Below, in pieces: positions 44,708 to 53,827 of a stretch of 64,000 nucleotides of DNA. How positions within the stretch are numbered: position 1 is the first letter of the stretch; the number at the start of each line of letters is the position of its first letter. The notes under the pieces were generated by a model that was not told the DNA's origin, made no database searches, and saw only the letters and a program-made list of their open reading frames with translations. The translations under genes were made by a program, and so were the position numbers. The stretch is from VXOZ01 sp965220045 (GTDB lineage Bacteria; Chloroflexota; UBA11872; VXOZ01), in NCBI GenBank assembly GCA_965220045.1, contig OZ244803.1:1240001-1304000 (forward strand), read 5' to 3'.

Positions 44708-45982
44708 TCAGGCAACATGGACTGGATGAGGGAGGGGCTGATTGAAGAGGTAGCCCTTCTCGTTGAAGGGAATCTCATCCGGCTGGGTGTAGCCGGCCGC
44801 ATCTGTGGCGCGGGTCATGAGCGTGTGGTCTCCGTCCGGAGCATCCCATGCAAACTCGAAACGCGCCCACGAGTGCTGTATTTGCGGCTCCAGCACCCGG
44901 GCGACCTGCCACGTGGAGCCACCATCGTCGCTCCACTCCACGCGCATAATTGGTCCGAACGGCGAGTGCGCGTAGCCGAGGAGGCGATGCGGTCCGGGGG
45001 CCAGTTCGGCGGGCCACGGGAGCGCCAGCGCACTCTTGATCGTCTGGGTAGTGAGCACTTTACCCAGCGCTTCGCCTGCCGGCGGATAGGCGTCCCCTAT
45101 CAGCACGTAGGAACTCGTGTTGTTGCGCGTCCAGTGCTGCTTGGCGGAGACGATGACGTGGCCCAGCCACTTGACGCTGGCACTGCCGACCCAGCCGGGG
45201 ACAAGCGCCCGCAATGGATAGCCGTGATCCCTGGGCAAGACTTCGCCATTCATGGCGTAGGCAAGTAAGGTGTCGGGTTCCAGGGCCTTTTCGATCGGCA
45301 AGGCCCGGCGCCAGCCGCCCTCCGGCGATTCCGCGTCCAGGCCGACCAGCAGCACACTGGCGGCATCTGACGTTACTCCCGCCAGTTCAAGCACGTCTCG
45401 CAAGGATACCCCTGTCCAGACGGCGTTGCCGACAGCGCCGGTCATCCACTGGGTGCCGCTTGCCGCCTGTCCCTTGACCAAATCGAACATGGCGCGGTGG
45501 TTGCCGGCGCACTCCAAGTAAGACACCACTGTCCGGCTGGGCAGTTTTCGAATGTCCTCGAGAGTAAACTCTTGCGGATGAGAAACAGCGTCGCCGTCAA
45601 CAGAGAGTCGCCAGTCCTGTACGGTGATATCCATGCTGGCGGAGTTGTTTCGCACAAAGAAGAGGCGATGTGGCGTGATGAACCCCTGCATGTCCGCCAG
45701 GTACGACTCCAATCCCTTTGCACCATGCTGCAAGAATGGGGTCGAATCTTTGTAAAATGCAGGCGCTTTATCTTGCGCGTCAGCGGAAACAACCTCGGGC
45801 GATCCTACTGCAGTACTCAAACCCTGCTCCGCACCCGGGGGCACACGGACCTCTGCGCATGCCATGAGGACCGCGGCGGCGCCTCCGGTTCCCAAAAGTT
45901 GCAAGAGGGCGCGGCGACTGAGGCCGCGTGCGTAGGCCATAGTAACCAGCCAAGCCGGGATTTCAGAGTTGGATTGTTCCAT
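44708..45982 (-). CDS. Sulfite oxidase-like molybdopterin enzyme, Tat-exported lipoprotein
   Basis: 424 residues. A twin-arginine motif (LSRRALL, about 21-27) and lipobox (LMAC, Cys42) predict export of the folded enzyme and lipid anchoring. The molybdopterin domain contains YLECAGNHR with the Mo-ligand Cys158, and the C-terminal ~120 residues match the Mo-co dimerisation domain (MRVEWSDDGGSTW). Family members oxidise sulfite to sulfate and pass electrons to a cytochrome; no cytochrome gene is adjacent. The window also holds a ComA-like gene, whose family uses sulfite, but the two are far apart. Other substrates remain possible. Confidence 0.88.
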   Translation of the reverse strand: MEQSNSEIPAWLVTMAYARGLSRRALLQLLGTGGAAAVLMACAEVRVPPGAEQGLSTAVGSPEVVSADAQDKAPAFYKDSTPFLQHGAKGLESYLADMQGFITPHRLFFVRNNSASMDITVQDWRLSVDGDAVSHPQEFTLEDIRKLPSRTVVSYLECAGNHRAMFDLVKGQAASGTQWMTGAVGNAVWTGVSLRDVLELAGVTSDAASVLLVGLDAESPEGGWRRALPIEKALEPDTLLAYAMNGEVLPRDHGYPLRALVPGWVGSASVKWLGHVIVSAKQHWTRNNTSSYVLIGDAYPPAGEALGKVLTTQTIKSALALPWPAELAPGPHRLLGYAHSPFGPIMRVEWSDDGGSTWQVARVLEPQIQHSWARFEFAWDAPDGDHTLMTRATDAAGYTQPDEIPFNEKGYLFNQPLPHPVHVA

Positions 45983-46028
45983 CGGTCGGTTCTTTCAAGG
46001 TTCCGCCCATCGTTTCTTGAAACAAAGA

Positions 46029-46049
46029 AGACCCCCGCATTGGGGGTCT
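46029..46049 (-). terminator. Terminator after deoxyribosyltransferase-like gene
   Basis: AGACCCCC and GGGGGTCT form an 8-base stem with a 5-base loop, 22 bases past the stop codon; on the minus strand it is followed by the T-rich TCTTTGTTTC. Confidence 0.65.
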
Positions 46050-46071
46050 GGCAACAGTTCAGCGTTAGAGG

Positions 46072-46536
46072 TTATTTCTCTCCAGCCCACTTTGCAAGCG
46101 CTTTGCACGGTGAACTGAGTTCCTCGATGCTCGTGAAATAGTAGTCTTGCCAACCCTCTTCGGGTATCCCGGTGAAGAGCATGAGATTCAAGGGGTATGT
46201 GCCGCTATCGGTCGCGGTGCGCATGTCGTCGCGAAACAGGAATGTAGGCTTTCCCAATGCGATTGCCATGCCGAGTTCGACCATTACGCCTTCATCGGGA
46301 GGGACGCCGTTGACTACGGCGAATATGCCGTCCGCCGCAACAACATCGCGATAGTCAGCCTGGCCAACCTGGTACGCCCATGCAGAGTCTGAAAAGTCAA
46401 CCTGGTTGTTCCGCGCGAAGGGCTCCCAAACTTCCAAGCCAAGCGCTTCAAGAGCCGCAATGAGCGGCGGCAACAACAGGGACTGTTGCTGAGCCGAAAA
46501 GCCGTAGGGGTTGGCGAGGTAGACAATCTTAGCCAG
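46072..46536 (-). CDS. Nucleoside 2-deoxyribosyltransferase-like protein, probable CTG start
   Basis: 154 residues if it starts at the CTG at 46536. That N-terminus, AKIVYLANPYGFSAQQQ, matches the family exactly, and GAGGAGG sits six bases before the CTG. Using only ATG, GTG or TTG the protein would begin after this conserved stretch. DGIFAVVNGVPPDEGVMVE supplies the catalytic-Glu region (GVMVELGMA). Members exchange bases on deoxyribonucleosides or hydrolyse nucleosides. It is followed by a terminator, and the membrane-protein gene lies 41 bases upstream on the same strand. Confidence 0.75.
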   Translation of the reverse strand: MAKIVYLANPYGFSAQQQSLLLPPLIAALEALGLEVWEPFARNNQVDFSDSAWAYQVGQADYRDVVAADGIFAVVNGVPPDEGVMVELGMAIALGKPTFLFRDDMRTATDSGTYPLNLMLFTGIPEEGWQDYYFTSIEELSSPCKALAKWAGEK

Positions 46537-46577
46537 GACCGGCCTCCTCGGCGAAGGGTTGGATACGAAAGAAAGCC

Positions 46578-47000
46578 CTAGTCGGACGGATTGCGCAGGA
46601 GATCAATCGACGTAGGTATGAACATCAGTGCAAGTGAAATGTCGATGAGGATCCAGAGTTGATTGTCGCTATTGACGGGATCCGCCCACTGCACGCCAAA
46701 CCAATTCCACAAGTGTGCAATTAGCACCGCTGCCGCAAAGTAGAAGAGGACATTGGCTTCCAGGTATTTCCGTGTAACGGGCGCGTTACTTCCCTCACCA
46801 CATGCGATGCGCTTGCGATCAATCGCCAAGAGAAGGACTATAACCACGCCAACAATCTGAAGAGGGTTCAATACCTGCCAAACCGGAAGCGAGGCGTCCG
46901 ACCACGTCGGATCGTAGAACTGGGTGGCAAGAAAGTGCAGAGTAACTGCGACACCAACTATGAATAGGTAGACGGCTGCCAGTCGTTTGAGCGCTGCCAT
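46578..47000 (-). CDS. Small integral membrane protein of unknown function
   Basis: 140 residues with four predicted membrane segments (about 8-28, 46-60, 84-104 and 116-132) and short charged loops. No family was recognised. It lies directly downstream of rnpB and tRNA-fMet on the same strand, starting about 63 bases after the tRNA, and just before the deoxyribosyltransferase-like gene, so it may be read from the rnpB promoter. Codon use looks normal and the hydrophobic pattern is regular, which supports a real gene. Confidence 0.65.
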   Translation of the reverse strand: MAALKRLAAVYLFIVGVAVTLHFLATQFYDPTWSDASLPVWQVLNPLQIVGVVIVLLLAIDRKRIACGEGSNAPVTRKYLEANVLFYFAAAVLIAHLWNWFGVQWADPVNSDNQLWILIDISLALMFIPTSIDLLRNPSD

Positions 47001-47065
47001 GCTGAACCCTCCCTACAGCATAGAAACACAACCGGGCACAGGGAAAATGGAATCCGGCAACTTGG

Positions 47066-47137
47066 TAGCGGGGGAGGGATTCGAACCCTCGACCTTCAGG
47101 TTATGAGCCTGACGAGCTGCCACTGCTCCACCCCGCG
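47066..47137 (-). tRNA. Initiator tRNA-Met (fMet, CAT)
   Basis: On the minus strand the sequence starts CGCGGGGTGGAGCAG and carries anticodon loop CTCATAA, closely matching bacterial tRNA-fMet. Base 1 (C) does not pair with base 72 (T), the initiator hallmark. The anticodon stem has AGG/CCT where most initiators have GGG/CCC. CCA is encoded at 47063-47065. It lies about 22 bases downstream of rnpB. Confidence 0.9.
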
Positions 47138-47159
47138 TCGCATACGCATAGGAATGCGT

Positions 47160-47488
47160 TCTGAGTAAACCGATAAGCCCCATTCTGTCGCGGACAGCCA
47201 TCTCTCTTGGGCGGCAGCTTGCGCTGCGCCTCCTTGCGGCCTACCCGGGACTCTGCGAGCAGCGTCAGCGTCCCTCTCTTGGCCTTGCTCCGGGCAGAGG
47301 TTACCCTTTTCACTCCGGCCAATTGTTCCACATCAGCGGAACCAAGACCGGCCTTGGTCTCTGTGGCCCTATTCCTCGCCTCGCGGCGGACGGGAGTTAC
47401 CCGCTGCCCTGCTCTGTGGAGTGGGGACTTTCCTCACTACGCCCACGCTCGATGCGCACGCGCTGCGCGGCTGTCTAGTCTACTCAAC
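47160..47488 (-). ncRNA. rnpB: RNase P RNA, bacterial class A
   Basis: About 329 bases. Universal segments are present: GAGGAAAGTC near the 5' end (rc of 47426-47435), and near the 3' end ACAGAATGGGGCTTATCGG (rc of 47171-47189). The ends close as helix P1, where TGAGTAGAC (47486-47478) pairs with GTTTACTCA (47170-47162). This ribozyme removes 5' leaders from pre-tRNA. A predicted promoter lies at 47496-47524, and tRNA-fMet follows on the same strand after a small CGCA/TGCG hairpin. Confidence 0.93.
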
Positions 47489-47495
47489 AGTTTTC

Positions 47496-47524
47496 AGTGT
47501 AGCACAGCAAACCGCCGCCCACAA
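47496..47524 (-). promoter_or_regulatory. Predicted promoter for rnpB
   Basis: On the minus strand TTGTGG (47524-47519) and TACACT (47501-47496) are 17 bases apart, placing the transcript start close to the first base of helix P1. Confidence 0.55.
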
Positions 47525-47674
47525 CCGACTGGTGTCAATGGTGCAGCCCAGAGGGTGCAGTCAATAGCACTAACCGAACTGTAGTAGCCGGCTGGCGTCA
47601 CCTGTGCGGGAGAGGATGCAGCGAACGCGGAAAAGCGGCTATCAACCGGGTGGGAACGACTTCGTGGGTAGTCC

Positions 47675-48385
47675 TCACAACGTCTGAGGGGAATCACCTT
47701 CTGTCCATTCCGGCCGTTCTTTGGCGGTGTTTGCAAGAACGGCGTGCGCGTTGGCAACAATGGGTTCCGCATGCGAGAGTAACAGGGTTTCGATGGGTAG
47801 CTCTTCCAGCAGCTTTGGCAAGAGCGAGCAGAACTCGTGGCTGCCCAGCCAAAGTCGGCCGTCAGGTGTTCCCCACAGCGCGTCTGCTACGACCAGCGTC
47901 CGCGCCGCAGTAAGGTAGAACGCGACCTCCGGATGCGGCGAGCGAATGCAGTAAGCGTCCACCTCTCCATCGAGCAGACTACCTGCGCAAAAGGTATGTG
48001 TCGGTAGGCAGTTGAGCGAGTCTCGCGGCATTGCTTCGTGGACCCAGATACTCGCCCCAGGCTGGTGGGAGTAGCGGTCAAAGACGGCTTGCGCATCGCG
48101 GTCATGCCAGTCGGTGGTGAGGAGCACGGAAACCGGTTGTCGCTTCGCGCGTACTACGCTGTCAAGTGCTTGCCAAAACCGCCGGCGGGCCGGCGTATGG
48201 CAAGGCGGCGCAAGCGGGTCGATGAGCACCAACCCATTAGAAGTTTCATAGCAGACACAGCCGACCTCCCGCGACCAGCCGAATCCGGTCTTGGAATTGG
48301 GATTCCAGGTAGACCAGTCCGGATGGGGGGCGGTCCAGCGCCAAACTCCCGGTCGCACAGATTGCATTGCATCAGCTAGAGACAT
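47675..48385 (-). CDS. Metallo-beta-lactamase-like fold protein with degenerate metal site
   Basis: 236 residues with the strand pattern of the MBL fold: NGLVLIDPLAPP near residue 50, then LLTTDWHDRDA near 89 in the place of HxHxDH, AARTLVVADALWG near 160 in the place of the GD motif, and LLLSHAEPIV near 202 as the last His. The first His of HxHxDH is Asp and the last is Ala, so the usual two-metal site is at best partial. The function is unknown. It points toward rnpB, with about 190 unassigned bases between. Confidence 0.65.
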   Translation of the reverse strand: MSLADAMQSVRPGVWRWTAPHPDWSTWNPNSKTGFGWSREVGCVCYETSNGLVLIDPLAPPCHTPARRRFWQALDSVVRAKRQPVSVLLTTDWHDRDAQAVFDRYSHQPGASIWVHEAMPRDSLNCLPTHTFCAGSLLDGEVDAYCIRSPHPEVAFYLTAARTLVVADALWGTPDGRLWLGSHEFCSLLPKLLEELPIETLLLSHAEPIVANAHAVLANTAKERPEWTEGDSPQTL

Positions 48386-48583
48386 GAATGGGCTTAGACT
48401 CTTTGTCCTGCCTTCGGTATTCCAAATAATATGCGATCACTCGCTGAAGGTTGGGTGCATTTTGAGGTAGTACAAGCACCTATTGGTGTCGTATGACCGT
48501 GACACTAATTCCCACGCCACGGTGTTGACTTTCGGGCACAGGAGCCTTTTCCCGTAAGTACTCCGGCTGCAGACCCGATGGTC

Positions 48584-49417
48584 CTACGTGTGTTTGATGA
48601 CGTAGGCAAGCCGGGACACTTCCTTGAATCCCAGTTTCCGGGCGACCCGCAGCGAAGCCAGGTTGTCTTCACCGCAACTCCAGACCGGGATTCGCCCCGA
48701 TTCCTGAATTCGTCTCGCGACTATCGAGGCTGCCGCCGTGGCAAACCCACGTCTGCGCCATCGCTTGTTTGTACCGACACCGATGTCGGCGTAGCGATCG
48801 GTTTGGGCAGCCGTGTGGGCTGATCCCACGATCTTGCCGTCGACTACTGCGGCTGCGACAGTCCCTTCATTGAGCAAGACTGAAAGTCCGCCGAAGTCAG
48901 TGCCATCCATTTCGAAGTCCTCCAGCAAGCCGATGTCGTCTGCAGTCAGTTCGCGTACCGCAGGATCATCACATACGGGTACCGGCTTGGTTAACGTATG
49001 GTAGATGTCGCCGTAGTAGCTGACGCGCTTCCCAGTTTCAGCCTGGATGAGCGCACCCAACTGTGTCGAGACGGTAGGCGAGACATTCACCGCCGTCCAG
49101 TTGTCGAGGTATTTGAGCAAATCCCACAGGCCCTGCGCGTTGTGACCAAGACCGGACGGCTCCTCCGGCAGACTCTCGCTCTGTATGACCACCGCGTCCA
49201 GAGACTCGGGTTCGCCGACGGCGTAGGCTGTGCAAGTCCCATGCTTCAGAAGATGGATCGGACTCACAGTCGCGGGCGTTTCCTCTATGGCCTCAACAAC
49301 TCTTTGGACCTCACTGGAGTCCAAGGGTCTGAGTGGCCTGCTAGGCGTTGCCACTAGTTCTTTCACCTTAGTGTTGTTGGTGGAGGATTCGTGCCCAGAC
49401 AGCGATGATTCCAGCAA
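48584..49417 (-). CDS. GNAT-family N-acetyltransferase
   Basis: 277 residues. The C-terminal 150 form a GNAT domain: acyl-CoA binding RWRRRGFATAAASIVARRI near 216, followed by ISC-like WSCGEDNLASLRVARKLGF near 245. The first ~120 residues form an extra domain of unknown type that may bind the acceptor. The acceptor cannot be predicted. It lies downstream of the 16S terminator on the same strand and is probably read on its own; the ATG at 49417 is the first in frame. Confidence 0.75.
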   Translation of the reverse strand: MLESSLSGHESSTNNTKVKELVATPSRPLRPLDSSEVQRVVEAIEETPATVSPIHLLKHGTCTAYAVGEPESLDAVVIQSESLPEEPSGLGHNAQGLWDLLKYLDNWTAVNVSPTVSTQLGALIQAETGKRVSYYGDIYHTLTKPVPVCDDPAVRELTADDIGLLEDFEMDGTDFGGLSVLLNEGTVAAAVVDGKIVGSAHTAAQTDRYADIGVGTNKRWRRRGFATAAASIVARRIQESGRIPVWSCGEDNLASLRVARKLGFKEVSRLAYVIKHT

Positions 49418-49619
49418 TGCTACTTTAAATGCATCCTTTCTGCAATGCCGACACTAATTCAGCCGGGACGTTCGCGGGCCCAAACTCGCTTGACGTGCCC
49501 ACTCGTCAATCGCTCTCGGTGGCGTTTGTTGGTGTGGCGGTCTACAACGTCACCCGGTGATACGGCAAGTTGGAAGGAAGGTGTTTTCGCCTTAGGCTCC
49601 CTGAGGGCCACTATAAATG
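49418..49619. other. Intergenic stretch, nothing recognised
   Basis: About 200 bases between the acetyltransferase start and the 16S terminator. No 23S, 5S or tRNA sequence follows the 16S gene here. Confidence 0.5.
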
Positions 49620-49644
49620 AAAAGCCCCTCCGAATGGAGAGGCG
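49620..49644 (-). terminator. Rho-independent terminator of the 16S unit
   Basis: On the minus strand GCCTCTCC and GGAGGGGC form an 8-base stem (one G-T pair) around ATTC and are followed by TTTTCATTT. It lies about 120 bases past the 16S 3' end and before any other rRNA gene. Confidence 0.75.
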
Positions 49645-49764
49645 GCAATGGTGTTGTTTTTTATGGAGATGCGGTCTTGCTTAGCAGGTGGAGGGTGATG
49701 AAGGGGGGAGTTAGGGTAGGGAGTGGGTGGGATGGGATGTGGCGGGATGGGTTGTAAACCCTAG

Positions 49765-51292
<1,528 letters not shown>

Positions 51293-51425
51293 AAAAGGGA
51301 AAACAGAGTAAAAAACCGCCGTCTCCCGAAAAGAAGCCCGAGCCCGCTCACCTACGAAAAAACGCCCTTACCTTCATCACTCTTCACCTGTTAAGGAGCC
51401 GCCTGCTAAAAAACAGGCAAAGGTC

Positions 51426-51455
51426 ATAGTAGCACTACCATGTGCCGTGAGTCAA
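51426..51455 (-). promoter_or_regulatory. Predicted 16S rRNA promoter
   Basis: On the minus strand TTGACT (51455-51450) and TACTAT (51431-51426) are 18 bases apart, about 135 bases before the mature 16S 5' end. The leader in between contains CTCCTTAACA (rc of 51391-51400), which resembles a boxA antitermination site. Confidence 0.6.
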
Positions 51456-52073
51456 CTGATCCACCACATACCAGGGCACGTAACCCTAACGCCAGACCAC
51501 CGGCAACGCCAGCGCAAGACTCTAGAGTGCGGGGCCCCGCTTGGCCCATCGCGCGCAGACATAGGCGCAGCCCAATGCCAGCCTCGCGTGTGCTCGCGCA
51601 AAGTGCGCCGAAAACTCTTGGGTAATTGATTGCATACACGCACAAAGTCGACTGGAAGTCAAGAGGTGTAGCGTAGAGACACGCCCTCTCATGGTGGATT
51701 TGGGTTCCGTACGGTAGTCAGAAGAATCCTAAGAGTTCTCCCCTGAGCAGTAAGGTCGGGACTCGCTCATTTTATGCAGTCTCGCTTCTAGGCAGCGCGG
51801 GTCGAATGGAACAACGGGAATGCCAAGCGAGAGGCTCTTGTGATCATCAGTCAACGTTCAGCGAGCGCACTTGAACAGTAGGTTTGAGCGCTGCGCTGCC
51901 ATGTGCCAAGAAAGGCGGCTACAGACACAGCAGCTGACATTGCGGCGAACAGTCGGGCATGCGGGGGCTTGTAGCTCCCGTGAGACCTGTTCGACGCTGC
52001 GCTCCGAATCGCTAGAGATGCAGCTCTGCGAAACTATCAAGTCTCGTTCTACTAATTCCGATTGCGCTCTCAA
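51456..52073. other. Long intergenic stretch, nothing recognised
   Basis: About 620 bases between the 16S promoter and the tRNA-His promoter. Frames here are short, overlapping and without family features; no RNA gene or transposon end was recognised. Confidence 0.4.
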
Positions 52074-52103
52074 TTGACGAGAGGGCGTTTTGCTTGCTAG
52101 ACT
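52074..52103 (+). promoter_or_regulatory. Predicted tRNA-His promoter
   Basis: TTGACG (52074-52079) and TAGACT (52098-52103) are 18 bases apart, about 22 bases before the tRNA. Confidence 0.6.
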
Positions 52104-52125
52104 GAGCTAGGAATACTCCCCGCAC

Positions 52126-52200
52126 GGTGGCTGTAGCTCAACAGGTTAGAGCTCTGGACTGTGGCTCCAGCGGTTGGGGGTTCGAGTCCCCTCAGCCACC
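52126..52200 (+). tRNA. tRNA-His (anticodon GTG)
   Basis: Acceptor arms GTGGCTG and CAGCCAC pair fully, the anticodon loop is CTGTGGC, and the T-arm has GGTTCGAGTCC. The extra G at 52126 faces the C discriminator at 52200, the hallmark of tRNA-His. CCA is not encoded. Confidence 0.95.
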
Positions 52201-52365
52201 CCTCATTCCCACTTCATATGTTCTCCTTGTCGAAGGATTCTCCATGGGGCCGGCATTTACAGGTTGGCCCCATGGCTATTTCTCTCAGGTAACGGTCTCA
52301 AGCGGGAATGTCCGGAACACAAGTCTGAGAATTTCCTGCTTCTGTGGAAGAAAGGCACGCCATTC

Positions 52366-53013
52366 GTGATTCCTGCGCTTGATCCGAACGTTGATTACAA
52401 GGCATTGGTACGGCACGCATATGACGCGTGCGCGGCAACATACGACGCATCGCGCCGGGCGGAACCGGGAATTGAGATGCGGGCACTGCTGGACCGACTG
52501 AAAGACGGTGACGCGGTACTTGACGTAGGCTGCGGGGCAGGAGTCCCAATCGCCAAGTCTCTGGCTGCACGCTACCGTGTCACGGGCGTAGACATCTCGC
52601 CGGAAATGATCCGCCGGGCACAGCAGAATGTGCCGACCGGCGACTTCATGTGCGCGGACGTTATGTCGGCCACGTTCCCACCCTCCAGCTTTGACGCGGT
52701 GGTAGCCTTCTACTCCGTATTTCACCTCCCCAGAGAGGAGCATCCGGAGCTTTTCCGGAGGATTCATCAGTGGCTCAAGCCGGGTGGATACCTGCTCTGC
52801 ACCTTGAGCCACTACAACGAGGAGGGCTACACGGAGGACGACTTCTTCGGTGAGACGATGTATTGGAGCAACTACAGCCTCCGCGAATACGGAGAGATTC
52901 TGAACGGAGTGGGCTTCACGCTGTTTGAGACGAATTCAACGGGATCCGGCTACGATGAGGCAAGCCGGGAAGCCAGCGAAAGCCACCCGCTGGTGCTGGC
53001 GCAGAAGCATTGA
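52366..53013 (+). CDS. Class I SAM-dependent methyltransferase
   Basis: 215 residues. Motif I is AVLDVGCGAG (about 49-58), followed by VTGVDISPEMI (about 72-82, binding the ribose) and a VVAFYSVFHLPREEHPELF stretch (about 113-131) typical of the Methyltransf_11/25 group. The substrate is unknown. The start is a GTG at 52366, with AAAGG upstream; starts further upstream run into the tRNA-His gene. It may be read from the tRNA promoter. Confidence 0.83.
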   Translation: MIPALDPNVDYKALVRHAYDACAATYDASRRAEPGIEMRALLDRLKDGDAVLDVGCGAGVPIAKSLAARYRVTGVDISPEMIRRAQQNVPTGDFMCADVMSATFPPSSFDAVVAFYSVFHLPREEHPELFRRIHQWLKPGGYLLCTLSHYNEEGYTEDDFFGETMYWSNYSLREYGEILNGVGFTLFETNSTGSGYDEASREASESHPLVLAQKH

Positions 53014-53311
53014 CAAGCACTCCCGGGACTATCTTTTTCGCTGCTTGCGCTTTAGACGAATTTCAGTTGACAGCAGGGGATTGACTGGTTGCCGGCTTGC
53101 CTAAGGGGGACAAGGCTCTGTGGGCCTCTGCAGGATCCTGCATCTCTATAGACAGCGGCCCAGTCTTCCAGACTCTGGTTCCGTATCTACACGTTCATTG
53201 CAGCCAGTCGGCAGTGTGCGTTCGCGCTGAAGCGCAGTGCCGGCGGTTCATTGCAATGGTGCTCTGGGTGACGGGGCGTAATCCAGGGCGAGGCGCTTCC
53301 CGTGACACCGT
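53014..53311. other. Intergenic stretch before transposase remnant
   Basis: About 300 bases without a recognised gene. A short VTPSRA-like segment near 53300, in another frame, may belong to the same decayed transposase as the remnant that follows. Confidence 0.4.
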
Positions 53312-53491
53312 CGCGCGCCACGCAGAAAGCCTCTCGCCTATGTTGCGCACCTCTACCAAGAACGACACCTAGTGGAGTGCTTCCTCGGCAAGCTCAAGCA
53401 ATTCCGGCGCATCTTCTCCCGCTTCGACAGTCTGGCGAGCAGATATCCTGCCTTCCTTCGTTTCGTCAGCGCTCTCACTTGGTTGCGTTGA
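53312..53491 (+). pseudogene. IS5-family transposase remnant (C-terminal fragment)
   Basis: The frame ending in TGA at 53491 reads YQERHLVECFLGKLKQF, RRIFSRFDSLASRYPAFL and RFVSALTWLR, which is the characteristic C-terminus of IS5/IS427-type transposases. Only about 60 codons remain; the N-terminal part and the inverted ends are not recognised. An upstream segment in a different frame suggests a frameshift. It is a decayed copy of an old insertion. Confidence 0.75.
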
Positions 53492-53654
53492 AAAGTCCGA
53501 GCAACCTGGTGCCCGAATCTTCACGCCACTTCAATAAGAGGGCAGCTATCCGCCGCGCCTTGCAAACTTTTGGTCAGGTCCGCAAGACGCTGCCGACCAT
53601 GCTCTGCAATTGCGCCAGTGGCACTCCGGTCCGCCCTTCACCGTGCATTTAAGA

Positions 53655-53688
53655 AAAATGCAGATTTTCGCGATAAAATGCAGTTTTT
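53655..53688. promoter_or_regulatory. Tandem 14-base repeats upstream of a promoter (operator candidate)
   Basis: AAAATGCAGATTTT (53655-53668) and AAAATGCAGTTTTT (53675-53688) are repeated with a 20-base period, about two helical turns, ending 14 bases before the -35 box. The layout suits cooperative binding of a regulator, but none is known. Confidence 0.45.
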
Positions 53689-53702
53689 GTGGTCTTGACT
53701 TA

Positions 53703-53731
53703 TTGACGCGATTTACAGAGAACTCTAGAAT
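53703..53731 (+). promoter_or_regulatory. Predicted promoter for the methyltransferase/oxidoreductase cluster
   Basis: TTGACG (53703-53708) and TAGAAT (53726-53731) are 17 bases apart, about 97 bases before the next start codon. Confidence 0.6.
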
Positions 53732-53827
53732 GTTGCCAGCTTGTAAAAGCTAGGGTTCTTGTTGCGTAGCCGGCCCTCTGGGAGCGTTACCAGAAAGCGG
53801 GGCCGGACGGTGATGAGGTGACAGGAA

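Noticed and set aside
51424..51645. Possible small gene on the minus strand upstream of 16S
   Set aside because: It covers the predicted 16S promoter, overlaps frames on the other strand, and looks like random GC-rich sequence.
52174..52365. N-terminal extension of the methyltransferase into tRNA-His
   Set aside because: The tRNA is certain, the extra residues do not match methyltransferases, and a GTG at 52366 gives a normal N-terminus.
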